DNA of 64,000 nucleotides from positions 88,950,754 through 89,014,753 of the forward strand of contig NC_135721.1 of NCBI RefSeq assembly GCF_964656455.1. The letters run 5' to 3'. Position 1 is the stretch's first letter; each line of letters starts with the position of its first letter. Made by a program: the position numbers and the translations under genes. The notes beneath the pieces are model-generated. The model searched no databases, had not been told where the DNA came from, and saw only the letters and a program-made list of their open reading frames with translations. Origin of the DNA: Halichoerus grypus (taxonomy: Eukaryota; Chordata; Mammalia; Carnivora; Phocidae). Positions 1 through 13,300 of this stretch are shown piece after piece.

Positions 1-3
1 TAG

Positions 4-162
<159 letters not shown>

Positions 163-309
163 AGACCTTGCCCGTGAGCTGGGTTGTGCTCTCGTCTCCA
201 CGGAGGGCTCAATGTTTCTGGACACTGTGCTACTGAAGTCCCCGGCCACAGCGTTTCCCAAACTGCGGTGAATATTTCCTCAGCATCGAACAATGGTCTT
301 TTCCCAGGG

Positions 310-311
<2 letters not shown>

Positions 312-348
<37 letters not shown>
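312..348 (+). repeat. (TG)n microsatellite in putative AFF3 3' UTR
   Basis: About 18 uninterrupted TG units, 150 bases after the AFF3 stop. In the RNA this is a UG repeat, the kind of tract bound by TDP-43 and CELF proteins. It is complementary to the CA tract that follows 120 bases later. Confidence 0.95.
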
Positions 349-349
<1 letters not shown>

Positions 350-401
350 CACGAAGCTGCCTGTATGTGTGCAAGATACACAGCTCTCTAGAACACACTT
401 T

Positions 402-436
402 CTTTGTCTAGTTTCATAATCCCAAGCTAGACAAAG
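402..436 (+). other. Perfect 10-bp hairpin between the TG and CA tracts
   Basis: CTTTGTCTAG at 402-411 pairs perfectly with CTAGACAAAG at 427-436, leaving a 15-nt loop. It lies inside the interval bounded by the (TG)n and (CA)n tracts, so two stems are nested. Confidence 0.7.
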
Positions 437-468
437 TGATCAGAGGTTTCTGATTAGAGAATATACAC

Positions 469-469
<1 letters not shown>

Positions 470-504
<35 letters not shown>
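470..504 (+). repeat. (CA)n microsatellite in putative AFF3 3' UTR
   Basis: About 17 uninterrupted AC units. In RNA, CA repeats are ligands of hnRNP L. This tract is the reverse complement of the (TG)n tract at 312-348. Confidence 0.95.
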
Positions 505-506
<2 letters not shown>

Positions 507-3500
507 TCTGTTTCAAAGCTAAACCATGACTTCTTAGAACATTCAACCAAAATCTCATGGGTTAGTTAACCAGGTGCAATACAGCACACCAAAAGCTTGA
601 CTGCCAGTTAAGATGAACCTAGTTCTTATATTATTGATTACTTTCAGTATTAATATACTATTCCCCAATTAATTTTTGATTGTATGTATTAATGGGTAAT
701 TGAATAATGAAAAGAAGTCAGTTATTTTTGTGCTGGACTTTTACTAGATTGCATGTGACCAAGTACCTTGCCTTTTGTCTACTCCTCACCCCTTCCATCC
801 AACTTTGTTTTCAACTAAAGGCATTATGAGCAAATGGATCAAATCCCACAGGCCTGCCCTGCCCTGCCCCCAAAAGAATATGAACATGGCACTGGGGTTT
901 GGTAAAAAGTCAGTGTCTTTGCAAGCTAACCGACACTAAAAGACAACTGAGCTCAGTCAAGAATTGCAAGTTTCCGCTCGTGCCACGACAAGCCCACCCA
1001 GCACATGTGTTCTTTCTTCCTGCCACTGTGACACGGTGGCCACAGAGCCCCGGGGCATTTGTCAGCCAATATTTTTCAAGTCTTTTCTCTCCGCGATAGC
1101 TCTCTTACAAATGTTCTTGGCCAAATTAGGACATTCCCTAGAATGTCTCTTCACTAGGAGTCTGTATCTGCTGCTTCTCGGGCTGAGAACTATTCGCTAT
1201 CATGAGACTGTCTAATCCTCTCACTCTTCGTGCAGAACGCAGGCCTTTAATGCATTTCGATCTGGGGGCTGTGTTTCAGGCTTTGATTAGCAAGCTGCTT
1301 ACTGCGCAGGGTAAGTTATTTTTGCAAGGACCGCAAATCTGTTTGCGGTAGCAATGACCAGAACATCATATGCTTCCATCCCGCGTGTCTGGTATGTTTA
1401 CGTCTTGTCCTTGATTCTTTTTCTTTTCTTTTTTTTTAAATGAAGTTTACATTTTAGTTTTTTGACGTCTTGTTTACAGTTTTTGTCTGAAACTTACTTC
1501 TTTTATAGTCTCTTATCGTGCCCTAGATTTAGTCTTCTTGTTAAATATACTTGGATATAAAAAATACTGGTAAAAAAGAAAAATTCCTACAAAAGAGGAT
1601 AGACCTTGCCATATCCTTAAAAACAAAAATAATGCCTTTGAAGCCTCTCACTTGACAGAATTGTACCAGGATGGTCTGAGAAAGACAGGTGAATGCCATA
1701 TGTGGAACGCTCCGTTTTCCAAGGTGATGGTGGCACAAAACATTTATAAAAGATAGTGATATATGGTTTCCCTGACACTCTTACTGGTTTGGTTGTAATG
1801 TTCACATTGTTGTCACCTGACCTGTAGGTGGGAAATAAGACTGCTATAATTCTAAGCGCTGATTCAAAAGGATTGAGCAACTTCAGTGATTTGAAATGAA
1901 TCGGAAGTGAAGGGTTCAAAGGGAAATGAAGCCAGTGAAGGATTTGTGAAATTTGCATTTGGCTTCAGCCCTGAAGCTTCTGGAAATATTACCAGTATTT
2001 CCATTTTACATTTATCCAACTGAGGTGCTCCTCAAACCCCTTTCACGAGTTGTTGGCAGAGTTCATGACCCCATCCTATGTTGGAAATTTGAATCTAATT
2101 TAGGATTTTTATTTTATTTTAATTTTTTTTTGGAGAACAGAGGCTTAGTTCTACTTCCTCTTGCTGAATTCTGATGAAATGTTGAAATGCTCACGTAAAG
2201 GGATGATGAGCCTCAGGGTCCGCATCATGTATCCCCTGCCCATCCTTAAAGTCATAGGTCTTATGGGAGCCCCATAGTGGCTTACCCACAAAACCCCATG
2301 TAAACACACAGGTGGCCCCTGGCTGATTGTGCCCACAGCATTTTATCAGCACTTAGGTGGCCCCTGTTTCCCAAGAAAACTTGGAACTGGTCATTTTGTG
2401 GATGGTCAGAGCGTGCAGGGTCCTCTCCCTGTCTTTGATCTCATCAGTAGACCCTGTGAGGGCAGCAGTTTCTGTTTGCTTTGGCAGAGGTGATTTTGGT
2501 AAGGAACCATCTTCTGATTGTTGTTTGTGAAAGTCATTCATAACTTGTTCCTTTTCTTTAGCTTTGTTCAAAGTAGAAATACCTTTCTTGTGTTTTTGGA
2601 TTATAAAAGTAATACATGCTCATTGTAAAGATTCAAACAAGACAGCGATGTATAAAGTAGAAAGTAGTAAGTCCTATCCCCCGAAGACAACCACTGCTCA
2701 CAGTTTCATGTAGATTCTTCTAGAGATTCTCCCATTTAAACATATAATGTCTATTATCATTTTTTTCTATTTGAAGATATATTATTTCCTCAGAAGTTCA
2801 ACACAAGTTCAACTGACCTTATCCTTCCATGACCTGAGCAGATGCCTTCCTTTATCACAATGTTAGCGTTACCTTTGAAAGAAAGTGACCCAAATATATT
2901 CCTGATCAAAATTTGGGATTTGTTACTACTCTCTACACAGATCAGACTTATGTGCAGGATTGTGCCTGGAAAGAGAGGTTTGGTTAAAACAGATATTTCT
3001 GGAAACATTCAAATTGCAAATGGAAACTCGGACCTACTATCTAAAGAAGAATGTACTGGAAAAATAATCTGAAGAGTTGACAAATTGTGTACTAGATTGA
3101 ACACATGGAATGCAATGCAATGAGATTTTCTGCACTAAAACTTACCCTAGTATGTAAAACAATGATGTGTGTATTATATAACAGTGATGTGTACATTTCT
3201 GACATCCCATACATAATATACACAGTTTGTATAAATGCATACATTTAAAAATATATATGTACAATACAGCTAACATAAAACTGTAGTATGCCTGAAGGAT
3301 ATTCCTAGTGCCTAACATTGAGTATAAGTCACTGCGTGTTCGCATCACCTTGGAAGTGCAGTAATTGTTACAAAATTAATCAGTGCAGCCAACATTATTT
3401 ATGAATCACATCTTTGAAACTGTGCAGTAGTATATACATATATATTTTTAAATAACATTTTTCACAGTTTTCCAGAGTTACTGTTGAAATCTGTATCACC

Positions 3501-6500
3501 AAAAAAAAAAAAGCAAGATTTTTTTAATGATGTAGAAACTCTTCAGACCCAGTAATCTGTGTGTGATTTCCTGTTTGTAGATACCCAAGAGACTTTAGCA
3601 GTCACCAGCCTTAAAGCATGTACAGGATATTATTGTGACTTAATTTATCTGCAGTTTTTAATCCATGTGAAATTGGAATTTATAAACTGACTTGGATTAA
3701 ATATGTCTGCCTTTCTAAGGTTGCAAATGTTACATTAAATGATTTATGTTGTAAACGAGAGAAACCGAGTTGTATGTAAAAAAAAAAAAAAAAATGTCCA
3801 CCAATTTCTGTGAATATTTTTACAAGGAAACTTCAGAATCAAAATACGTTCAAATAAGTATTTGGGTCCCCGGTTCAAAATCTCTTCAGAAACAACCCTG
3901 TTGTTTCATGAATTTCTTAAATGTAGCTCCCACGAATTATCATTACTAGGTCTGATATTTTCCAAGGGCAAGACAGAAGTATGTTTTTCTTCATTACTAC
4001 TTGTACAGAAGGACACAGCCCAGTGTCCCAGAAAACGCTGAATAGGAAGCTTAAGGAGTTCACTGATGCCGGTCCCACAGGTAGTCCTGGGACACTGGGG
4101 CACTGTTTTACTCAACATTCCTTAATAACACAAGTTAATTCCCTAAGTTATATGTACCAGGTTTTTTCAACTCAAACCAAAACATGGTGGAATAATAATG
4201 CTCACAAATATTTGGTTGAACCAAATAAGAGAACTTTGAACTAATGAAGATGGAAATATTAGAACAGCAGCTTGCCATTATCTGTCCCCCTGTGTGGGAG
4301 GGTTTTTTGTTTATCTTATTCTTACTCTTCTCTCACAACTTTTGCAGTCCATTCCTTCCCAAAGAAGCAGAAATGGCAACAAAAACAGAACGATGACTCT
4401 ACCTTATCCAGCCCATACCCTTAGGTTCAAGTTGCCTTGTCATGCAGCAGGACCCTAGCTCGGCACCACCATGGAGACCACCTCATCCCAGAGGTGGCCA
4501 GGACAGGGCACTGGCCTTGCTCACTCCAGGGACCTTGATGCTCTTTTCAGAAGTGGTTTGGGCTAAGAAACACTCAACAGTCTACAGTTTGCCTGCTGTT
4601 AAAGTCTGTTGTAATCAGAATCACATTTTTAAGAAGTAACACATTTTCAATGCAACATGGATCAACTGGAGTCTTGAAAGACACTTTTTTAATGAAAGAA
4701 AGAAAACTTAACAACATAAACTGCATTTCCAGCAATTTTCCAAGCACAGTTTTCGATATCCCAGCTTCCCAGCAAACAGCACAAGAAATGTTCAGACTTG
4801 AGATTTGTGTTCTCTTTGTCCAAACTGAATTACTCTGTAGATGTCATCAGAGGGGTCAGCTTGTTTGTGTGGCATGAGGAAAATTACAAAACTCTGTTCT
4901 CAAACTAATTACATCTGGCCACAGTTTTGGTTTTTATGATTTAATTGGCATTCTGAGGCACCAGGGGGTAATTTGGGGCAGGCTCCAAGGGCACTTAGAT
5001 TCACAGCTCTTACAGTAATGGGAATCAGGGGATTAAATCCCTACGTGTTACTTTGAACATCCACTTCTTAGAGCCAGGTTTAAACACACTGATCTGAGGG
5101 ATGAATTCAAAGTACTAATTGCAAGTCGACACGAGGATCAGCATTTGTCTTTAAGCATCAGGAAGTAACGATGGGGCCTGAGAAGCTGAATCAAGGACTT
5201 GTTTTCCACTCATTTCTGACATAGAAGTTCATCAGAAAATATTTATATCCAAAGATGATGTAAAATAGTACCATTGTTTAGGATTTTCAAACAGTGCTGT
5301 TTGGTGATAAAAATAATCACAATATTCAGCTCCCTGTTCTTCAGCACTTCTTCAGTTTTCCATAAGACAAAACTGACTTTTTCCCCAGTGTTTATCATCT
5401 CTTGATTTCTAGATGTCCACATGAGCAAAGAGAACATACTTAACGCTGAGAAATATGCACTACTTGACTGAACAGCATTCTACCCACAGTAGCCAAAGGT
5501 ATATGACTTCTTAAAGAACACTCTTTGAGTCTTCTCTGTTACCTTCATCCTCCAAAGTGAGAGATCACAAAGCCTCAAGTATGGCCATGTAGGTGAGATG
5601 TCAAAAATTCTAAGTATATAACATACTAATCTTTAGTGATAGATGCCTTCCTAGCATCACCAGCTGTCTCTGGGGCCTATCTGTGTAGTGAAATAACGAT
5701 ATTAAATCTTTCCTTTGAGTAATCCACAATCTGAGTATTAATCCCCTGCAGTTCCCAGGGCTGCCAACTCAACCCAAAATGTCCTTCTCTGTGAACTGGG
5801 TTGATTTTGTTGTTCCTTTGGAGGCTTTGCCTTTCTAAGTTCTATAAGTCAGGTTTAGTATCTTGACTTTTTAGAAGAAGAGTTATTAGAGACAGTGGGA
5901 GCTTTAAGGAAACAAGGATTCAATATGAGAACTCATGGACGTTGGGATGAGAAGTCAGGAAAGTAACTGGGGTACCTACCCAAACATTCCCCTCCATTGC
6001 CTGCTGCACCTGATCCTTGAATAAAGCTCCTCTGCATACTGCAATTTCCTCTATGTGAAATGTAACTCAGAATACCCATAACCTCAGACAGAGTGTGAGG
6101 ATCAACAGATTCGGGCAAGCATTTTGAGATTCCCAGTTGTCACATTCAGCAGGTTGTCACAATGCATGATTGTCAGAACGGAGGCAACAGAAATATATCT
6201 ACAGGCACCAAGACACAAAGGTGTGTGATGCGTGGCATGGTACTCTGTCCCCCCTGAAGAGGTTCTAGAGGACCAAGATGATGGCAGTGGGGTAGCCACA
6301 GCTCCCTCCGTAAGATTCTTCAGCCTTTATTGTTACCATTTTGAGTCCTCCTGCCTGTAGGCAGAGTAAGACCAATGAGGGGGTGGAGGTGGGGGGGGGC
6401 CTGTCCTTGCCAAGAGGAGCAAGGCTGCCAAGTACCCCACCCAGTTGGCGGTACAGCCCCACCCCCCTCTTTCTCATCCAGTCCTGACCTTAAGAAATCA

Positions 6501-8192
6501 GGGGGTGTCAGATGGAAATTGGAAGAAGGAACATTGGGTCCAAGTTTCCAGTGTGCCATCTTCCATGAGAAAATAACTTGCCTATTGAACACCATACTTC
6601 AAAAGTCTTCATAGAGCCAGAGAACACAGCACAGTCTTGTTTTGCATGCTCTCATGGCTTTTCTTTGAGGCTGAGTTCCAAGATGGGGATCTTGTGCCTT
6701 TGATGGTTTGTTTGTATGTTTGTTTGGGGCCAGGAGGTGTAGGACAGCTAATCTGGGACATTTGTCTCTGAGAAAGGAGATCTGTCGCAAGGGACTTGGG
6801 TATGTCATGAGCTTCAGGAAAGAGGAGACCTCTCTTGAGAGAATAGATAGATTTTTTCTCTAGTGGGTTAGGTTGCCTCAACATGATCACTTAATTGCAG
6901 GCTACACCTTAGTCAGTGTACCAGGAGAGAGAAAAATCAACATAAGAACTTAGTGATTTTTGTGATGCCCACCTAGACATTTGTACATTCTAGCCCCAAA
7001 CATTGAAACAAAAACTGGAAATCTGACCAATAATCTGAATGTTTCATACCACCGAGGTCAAGGCCCTAACTGTTGGATTGAAGTTTTGAGCTTTTATCTA
7101 AAATTTATAGTATTTAGACATGGCCCTTCCTTGTGTCCCTAAATCAGTGCTTTGATGTCATCAAAATAATCATGAGATACTCATTCTAAAGGGCCCTTTC
7201 TTTTCATACTCACTGGAAAATCCCTAGCCTTTCTCCAGTACAAAGGAGCAGGGGCTTAAGGTCTTGCAAGATCCATCCTCATTTAGGCCCAAATTGACAC
7301 TAACACCCTTTCCACAAGAGCATAACACCTTATCCTGTGTGAATTCTGAGTTTTTAGGTAAAAAAAATTCTAGAATGGCAACAGGTTTATTAGCATGAGG
7401 AGGTGTCAATACACTAGCTAGACTCTTGGATGTCACATTTTCGCAGGCAGGATGTTATAGAACAGACGCTCCTACCACAGCATAATAAACAGTTGCTTAC
7501 TCTACAGTTCCATGGGATCAAGTTGAAAGTCACTCCCATGTAAGTTTGCCTCAATCGGAGCAGGGATTTAAAATTCCACCATTTTATACTGTATCATTTT
7601 GGATGTTTATTTATGGAGCCGCAACTCTAATTCAATATTCCTGCATAGGGTGTCACAGCAAACAACTTTTCAAATTCTGCACCTCGGTCTCAGGAAAGCC
7701 GTCAGCAACTTGGGAACCTGCTTACGTCCCGCGAGACTTTTCCACTGATCCAGTTTTAGCAGCCACAAAACCAGATTACAGAGCCTTCACCTCCTCTTCT
7801 AGGAATTGGTCTTACAATTGTTTCCAGGATTGAAGAGGATTTTAAGTAGAACAATTCTGTACAGTAATTTATGCTGTAAAAATGTACTCATTGTAGCATT
7901 GATTAAAGTGCTGTATTTATAAGGTTGATTACTATTTTCATTTGTGTCTAGTCATTCAATATTAAAATAGCTTAAGTTCATTTTTGTTATGTGACATTTA
8001 TTTGGAACTTCTTGTTAGGGCATTTGGATATGGTTATGGAGAAAGTCCAGAATCTGTGTTGATAGCCATTATTTTAAGCCAAGTAGTTGTAATGGTCTAT
8101 TAAGCATCAACATTTCCAACCCTATTACTGATGAAACCATGTGCTCTTGTCTGTGTCTTTAAGTGTGTGATAAAATCTTAACCCATGCAATG

Positions 8193-8198
8193 AATAAA
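8193..8198 (+). terminator. AFF3: Candidate distal AFF3 poly(A) signal (AATAAA)
   Basis: Canonical AATAAA, the last one before the repeat-rich intergenic DNA begins. A T-rich stretch containing TTTTCTTCTC follows about 40 bases downstream and could act as the downstream element. An alternative, ATTAAA at 7902-7907, is followed by a TG/T-rich stretch. Functional use is inferred only. Confidence 0.4.
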
Positions 8199-8215
8199 GA
8201 CTAGTGGCTTTAGAA

Positions 8216-9390
8216 AGGTTCACTTCCTCCAGCTTTTCTTCTCAAAATTCATTAGCACTTTTCCAATTAGCACAATTCCAATGCATCCTCACAAGTGCCC
8301 CCAGATCTCTTACTCCTATAGAGAGGTCTCTTCTCCCAGGCTGCTTCTAAGGTGTCTGCATGCATGAAGCCTAAAGTCCTTCACTTTGATGGTTGCTGAT
8401 GTCTGCATAAGGAAAGGCACATACTAAATCCTCTTTCTATCTTTCTCTCTCTCATATAAGGAAAAAGTTTCTCCCACATAGCAGTATCTATCATACTGCA
8501 AATAAACAAAACTATTTCAAATCATGAACAATTCAACATTGAATTATTTTGGCAAGGTGTTAGGAAGGCATAGAGTGTACATCTAATATTAAGGAGTTAC
8601 TCAGGGAGATCTTATATTTTGTCTGAGTTTAAATTTACATGTACAAAAACGATGGAATCATTGACCATGATTTTACTGTTTGAAGATTTTGCTGTGTCTA
8701 TCTAGAAGTCACATAAAACTCAGAACAGTTTCTGGAATGGAGGAACATCTTACTATACTGTAACAGAATGAGCCTTAAGGATTTTTAAGAATAAGCACTT
8801 TTATATTTGAAGGTAAATATTAATGCATCAGTGAAGTTACTTTTTTGAGGTCTTAATAAACCTTGAAATCAACATCACTCTGTCTCAAAAACATCCTCCT
8901 GTCTTTTCTAGAACTTCCGAGTAAAATGTCCTTTCCCATATGTTACAGTATTTTGTTTTAAGTGCAATCAGCTAGTCACAAACTTATCTTTTCCTCTACA
9001 AAAGTATGACCCTACCAGATGAGCACATTTTACAGAAAGGAACACCAATCTGAGAATGCTCTTGGCAGGAAATGTTAAGTGTTACCTTAGAGTGAAAAAC
9101 AGAACGACCTGTAAGAGAACCTGGAATATTCTTGCTAAGAGAGGTTTTTATTTTGTTTCTCTGGTTTTTTACATGCCAAGCTTTGTTTACTATAAAGCAA
9201 TGCCTCAGTGGAGGCTGTTACATTGTGACGTATATCAAACAGAACAGACAACAAAAATGTTCCATGCTGAGACTGACTCCTGCCATTTGTAGTTCACTAC
9301 ATTTCTTTTTCCGTTTTCTTTTTTAAAATTTTATCTTCAATCAAACAAGTAATATGAGAATACAGTCTTGTTTAAAAAAAAAAAGTATGT
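8216..9390. other. AT-rich unique sequence, no feature recognised
   Basis: No repeat family, splice signal set or coding frame stands out. It may be the distal AFF3 3' UTR or intergenic DNA. The open frames at 9056-9326 are short, lowercase-complexity chance frames. Confidence 0.5.
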
Positions 9391-9625
9391 GGGGGCGCCT
9401 GGGTGGCTCAGTCAGTTAAGTGTCTGCCTTCGGCTCAGGTCATGATCCCTGGGTCCTGGGACAAAGTCCCACATTGAGCCCTGCATCCGGCTCCCTGCTC
9501 AACGGGGAGTCTGCTTGTCCTTCTCCCTCTGCTCCTCCCCACTCCGTCGTGTGCATGTGTGCGCGCTCTCTCTCTAATAAATAAAATCTTTTAAAAAAAT
9601 TAATTAAAATTAAAGTTAAATTAAA
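9391..9625 (+). mobile_element. Can-SINE (tRNA-Lys-derived), sense
   Basis: Head GGGGCGCCTGGGTGGCTCAG, then the body with a CTCTCTCTCT tract, an AATAAATAAAATC tail motif and a degenerate A-rich tail. First Can-SINE right of AFF3. No clear target-site duplication found. Confidence 0.9.
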
Positions 9626-9654
9626 AAGGATGTGATAAAAATAGACAAGCATTG

Positions 9655-10188
9655 CTCAACAGCAATTCATCCTTTTAAAATGTCGGATTTGTTGGTTTTT
9701 AGTATGTTCACAAGGCTGTGCAAACATCACCATTATCTAGTCACAGAACATTTTCACCACACCAGAAAGAAACCCCATACTTAGCAGTCCCTCCCTATAC
9801 CCTCTTCCCCCAGCCCCTGGCCGTCTCTATGGATTTGCCTAGTCTGGACATTTCATATAAATGAAATCATAAAACAGGTGGCTGTTTTGGGGCTTCTTTC
9901 AGTTAGCATAATGTTTTCAAGTTTCGTCCCTATTGTAGCACGTGTCAGCACTTCATTCTTTTTTTGGCTGAACAAGATTCCATTGTATGGACATACCACA
10001 TCTTATCTATTCATCAGTCAATAGGCATTGGGTTGTTCTCACTTTTTGGCTAATATGAATAATGATGCTATGAATATTCATAGCACAAGTTTTATGTGAG
10101 TATATGTTTCCAGTTCTCTTGGGTATATACCTTGTAGAGGAATTGCTGGGTCATAGGGTAACTCTCCATATTTCATTATTTTGAGGGG
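9655..10188 (-). mobile_element. Old L1 3' region, antisense segment (left half of inverted L1)
   Basis: The complement reads as the distal end of a mammalian L1: phrases such as GGTATATACCCAAGAG and TCCATACAATGG are recognisable in reverse, although the copy is diverged. It adjoins a sense L1 3' UTR segment at about 10190. The two lie tail-to-tail, as in a twin-primed (5'-inverted) L1 insertion. Confidence 0.75.
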
Positions 10189-10189
10189 A

Positions 10190-10368
10190 GACTGGGGAGT
10201 GACTGCTGATGGGTGCAGGATTTCTTTTTTGGGTAAGGAAAATGTTCCGGAATTAGCTAGTGGTTATGGTTGCACAACACTGTGAATATACCGAAATCCA
10301 CTGAATTATACACTTTAAAAGGATGAATTTTATGGTATGTGAATTACATCTCAATTTCAAAAGTAGTC
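10190..10368 (+). mobile_element. Old L1 3' UTR end, sense segment (right half of inverted L1)
   Basis: Contains the L1 3' UTR string GGGGAGTGACTGCTGATGGG and later GAATTATACACTTTAAAAG near the 3' end, matching the L1MA/L1MB type 3' UTR as I remember it. Orientation is opposite to the adjoining segment 9655-10188. Confidence 0.75.
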
Positions 10369-13300
10369 AGTTCTTATTTAGACTTAACATGAAGGCTTCC
10401 CAGTTGTTTTGTTGCTTCTTGTATCCTACTTCTTTCAGATCAGATCTGAGTTGTAAAAATTTTTGAATCTTTGCATGTCTGAAAGTATCTCACTTTGTGC
10501 CCGCACACGTGTGTCCTAGTTTCACCTATTATGGAATGCTAATTTAAAAGGATTTTCCTTGGAAGTTTGAAGATACTGTTCTAGTTTCTTCTTGCACCTC
10601 ATGTTATCTTTGTAGTAACAGAGTCCTCCTCTCCCCATCCCACTACTCCCAGAAAGCGTTTAGGGTTTTCCCTTATAACCTTGACGTCTGAAATGTCACC
10701 ATGACATTGCTCAGCAGGAGTCTCTCATTTTGTTTGTCCTTGATTCCACTCATCCACCCAAGAGTCCCACACCTGTCCCATGGGTCCCACACCGGTCCTC
10801 ACTCTGGGGCACTGGCTTCCATTACTGCTGAGTATACTCTGTCCTCATCTTCTGAATACATGTTGGGAACTTCTGGGTTCATCTTCTGATTCTCTTGACC
10901 GTTTTTTATATTTTCTGTCCTCGTCCGTTTCTGGTCTTCTAAGAGAATTCCTCGGCTCAGCCTTTCAACTTATTCTCTTGTCAGCTTCAGTGCTTCTGAC
11001 CACTTACTGAGAATTTTACTTCAATCGTCAAATTTTTCATTTCCAACATCTTTAAAGCATTCCTTTTTATGGGTGCAATATCATTTTATTTCCCTCTGAG
11101 GATTCTAATTATATATGTGCCATTTTCTTGTTCTGTTTGCTCGATTAACTCTGCTTCTTTAGGTGTAAACTTTTCCATTTGTTGGGGTTGGTACCTCTCT
11201 TTTATGGCTTTTTCCAAATGTTTAGGGGTTATTGGCTGTGTGCTACACTTCACATTTGAGCTCTCAGCCTTTCTGCCAATGTTCTTTCTGTTTGCTGCAT
11301 CTAGACTCCTGGATGTAGAGGGCACCCCGTCCATCCTGGAGGTAGCCAGGGCCCCATCTGGCCTCTCCATCACAACCATCTGAACCCACTGGTCCATACT
11401 GGGGAGCTAACACCCCTGGTGCCTGCTTCTTAGCCTGAAGGTGGAGAGGTGGCTGCTCCTATATTGGGATATAATCCCAAGTGATTAACCACCCCCTCCA
11501 GGGTACCTCCCAATATTCTTGACCTCCAAGCCCGTCAAATCCTGGATCAGCCCTCTATATTTTTAGTTCTGCACAACCTCAGGACTGTGATTTTCTTCTT
11601 TATGATGGTCCTATGCTTTTTCCATCCTTCAGAGATGCCTCAACGTTCCTGGACTTTTTAAGACACCCCTTCTTGTTTTTTAGTGCTCTTGTGGATTTGT
11701 TGTCGCTGTTGTTGTTATATCAAAGAGATATAACTTTAACAAAGTCAAGTCCTAATGTTTGCCAGGGGCAGGAGAATTGCCCTCTAGCAATCAGGCTTGA
11801 TGCATCCCATCTAACTTGCTTTTCGAGATGGCCTTGGACTTCTGGACTCCACGTTGCTGGGAGCCTCACCCCTGATTATCCTGGCCCTTGTGGTGCAGTC
11901 GCTGTTTAGCCCTTCGAAAATCACTTGGCCGCTCATTCCTGCTCCCGCTGCTGCCCATGCCGTCAGTCAGTCTGCCCAGCGGGGCCCCTGAGAGGTCTCT
12001 CCCTGCGGGCTGTTGTTGGCCTCTGTGCTTCTGCCACACCCGTGGGTCTGATGTGAAGTGGATTTTTGGCATCCACCCCTGACATAACCTTAAAAATGCC
12101 CCCTGGAGGCAGAAATTTCTTCTCCATCACAGACCATGTTGAGACCATTTCTACCTCAAAAGCGCCACCCACAGAAGCCAGGTCAGATGGTTCCAACCCC
12201 ACTGCTGGTCAACACAGCACATCCTACCCTGGGTACAGACCAGGGACCGGTCCCAAGAACAGTGGCAGAAATCAGTTATTAGTGCTGGGACAGAAAAGCT
12301 GGACCAACAACAAGGGGACTTGACCGTGAGTTGCCTGAACACTGAGATGTGACTCCTGACTCGGGATAGCTCAGAATCCAGAGCCTGGGGTGGGTGGCTG
12401 GCAGGTGGAGGTTCTGTGGCCTCAGTCATGGAGAGGGGAAGGCTGAGGGGTAAAGAGAAAATAAAGAGGTTCAGTCTTTTTCACCAGACCGATTCTAGCT
12501 GAGCTTGCTGACCCAGAGAACAGTTCTACGTTCAGCCAGTTAGCCGAGGACATTTCTAATGTGGGACTTGGGAGACATCTCAGTTGATGTCATCCCAAAG
12601 CAAGTAAGTAAGCAAGGTAAGTAAGGCATGACCCATGAAAAGTGTCCAGGGTGACGAGTGTATTGGTGGACACATGATCTTGCCACAGGACCACAGAAGC
12701 AGCCCCTTGGGGAAGTAGAGGTAGATGACAGCCAGGTCGTGGGATCCCTGGAACACTGGGAAGAATGTTCTACCTCCCTCAGTGACTGAAAATTCCCGGA
12801 AGACCACCTCCCAGCTCCTCTTTGTCAAAAGCCTGTATTCCCCTAAGGTGTCACACAGGAAGTCCCTCACGCATCCCTGACATCATCACACTGTTTCCAC
12901 TGATTAGCAGGAGGAGACTGTGGGGAGGCAGAGGTGCCGGGTGGAGGTGGCCAAGAAGGCTGAAGCAGAGAGAGGGAGACAGGCCGAGGAGGGGAAGATG
13001 GCCCGTGGTCACATCCAACAATGGCCACAGCACTTGTCCCAACAGGTTCTTAACCTGAGGTTGTCTGCCTTTGAAATGGGCCCTTGATCCCAGAGACGGG
13101 TGACTACGTGAACATTCCTGACCTGTCCCGCCTCCACGCGCTAGATTCCAGTGCTGGAATCTAAGTGGAAACTCCCCAGTGGGTGAGCGTTGCTGCCTTC
13201 CTGGGAGAGCTCAACATGTTTATCTTGAGCTTGAGGTTGTAATTATGATTTAGTGGAATGCCACTTCGGAATGTCTTTTTCTTCATTTCATGTAAATTAA

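Larger units (their letters stand above)
163..8215 (+). other. AFF3: Putative AFF3 3' UTR (end not certain)
   Basis: About 8 kb directly after the AFF3 stop codon with no long credible reading frame and no Can-SINE, L1 or L2 that I can recognise, unlike the repeat-dense DNA beyond 9.39 kb. This is what a long, constrained 3' UTR looks like. Candidate poly(A) hexamers are AATAAA at about 6019-6024, AATAAA 7484-7489, ATTAAA 7902-7907 and AATAAA 8193-8198. I placed the end after the last of these. The tract contains (TG)n and (CA)n microsatellites near its start and A-runs near 3500 and 3778. Where cleavage really occurs, and whether shorter isoforms exist, cannot be read from sequence alone. 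Confidence 0.5.

Noticed and set aside
3142..3348. Short frames within the putative AFF3 3' UTR
   Set aside because: None exceeds 113 codons, none has a recognisable domain, and they are expected by chance.
11086..11397. Minus-strand 103-codon frame with charged C-terminal part
   Set aside because: Probably a remnant of a decayed LINE-type element. Too little similarity visible to name it, and no gene structure around it.
12601..12625. Short AAGTAAGTAAGCAAGG-type tandem motif
   Set aside because: Only a few imperfect 4-base units. Neither CRISPR-like nor a notable satellite.
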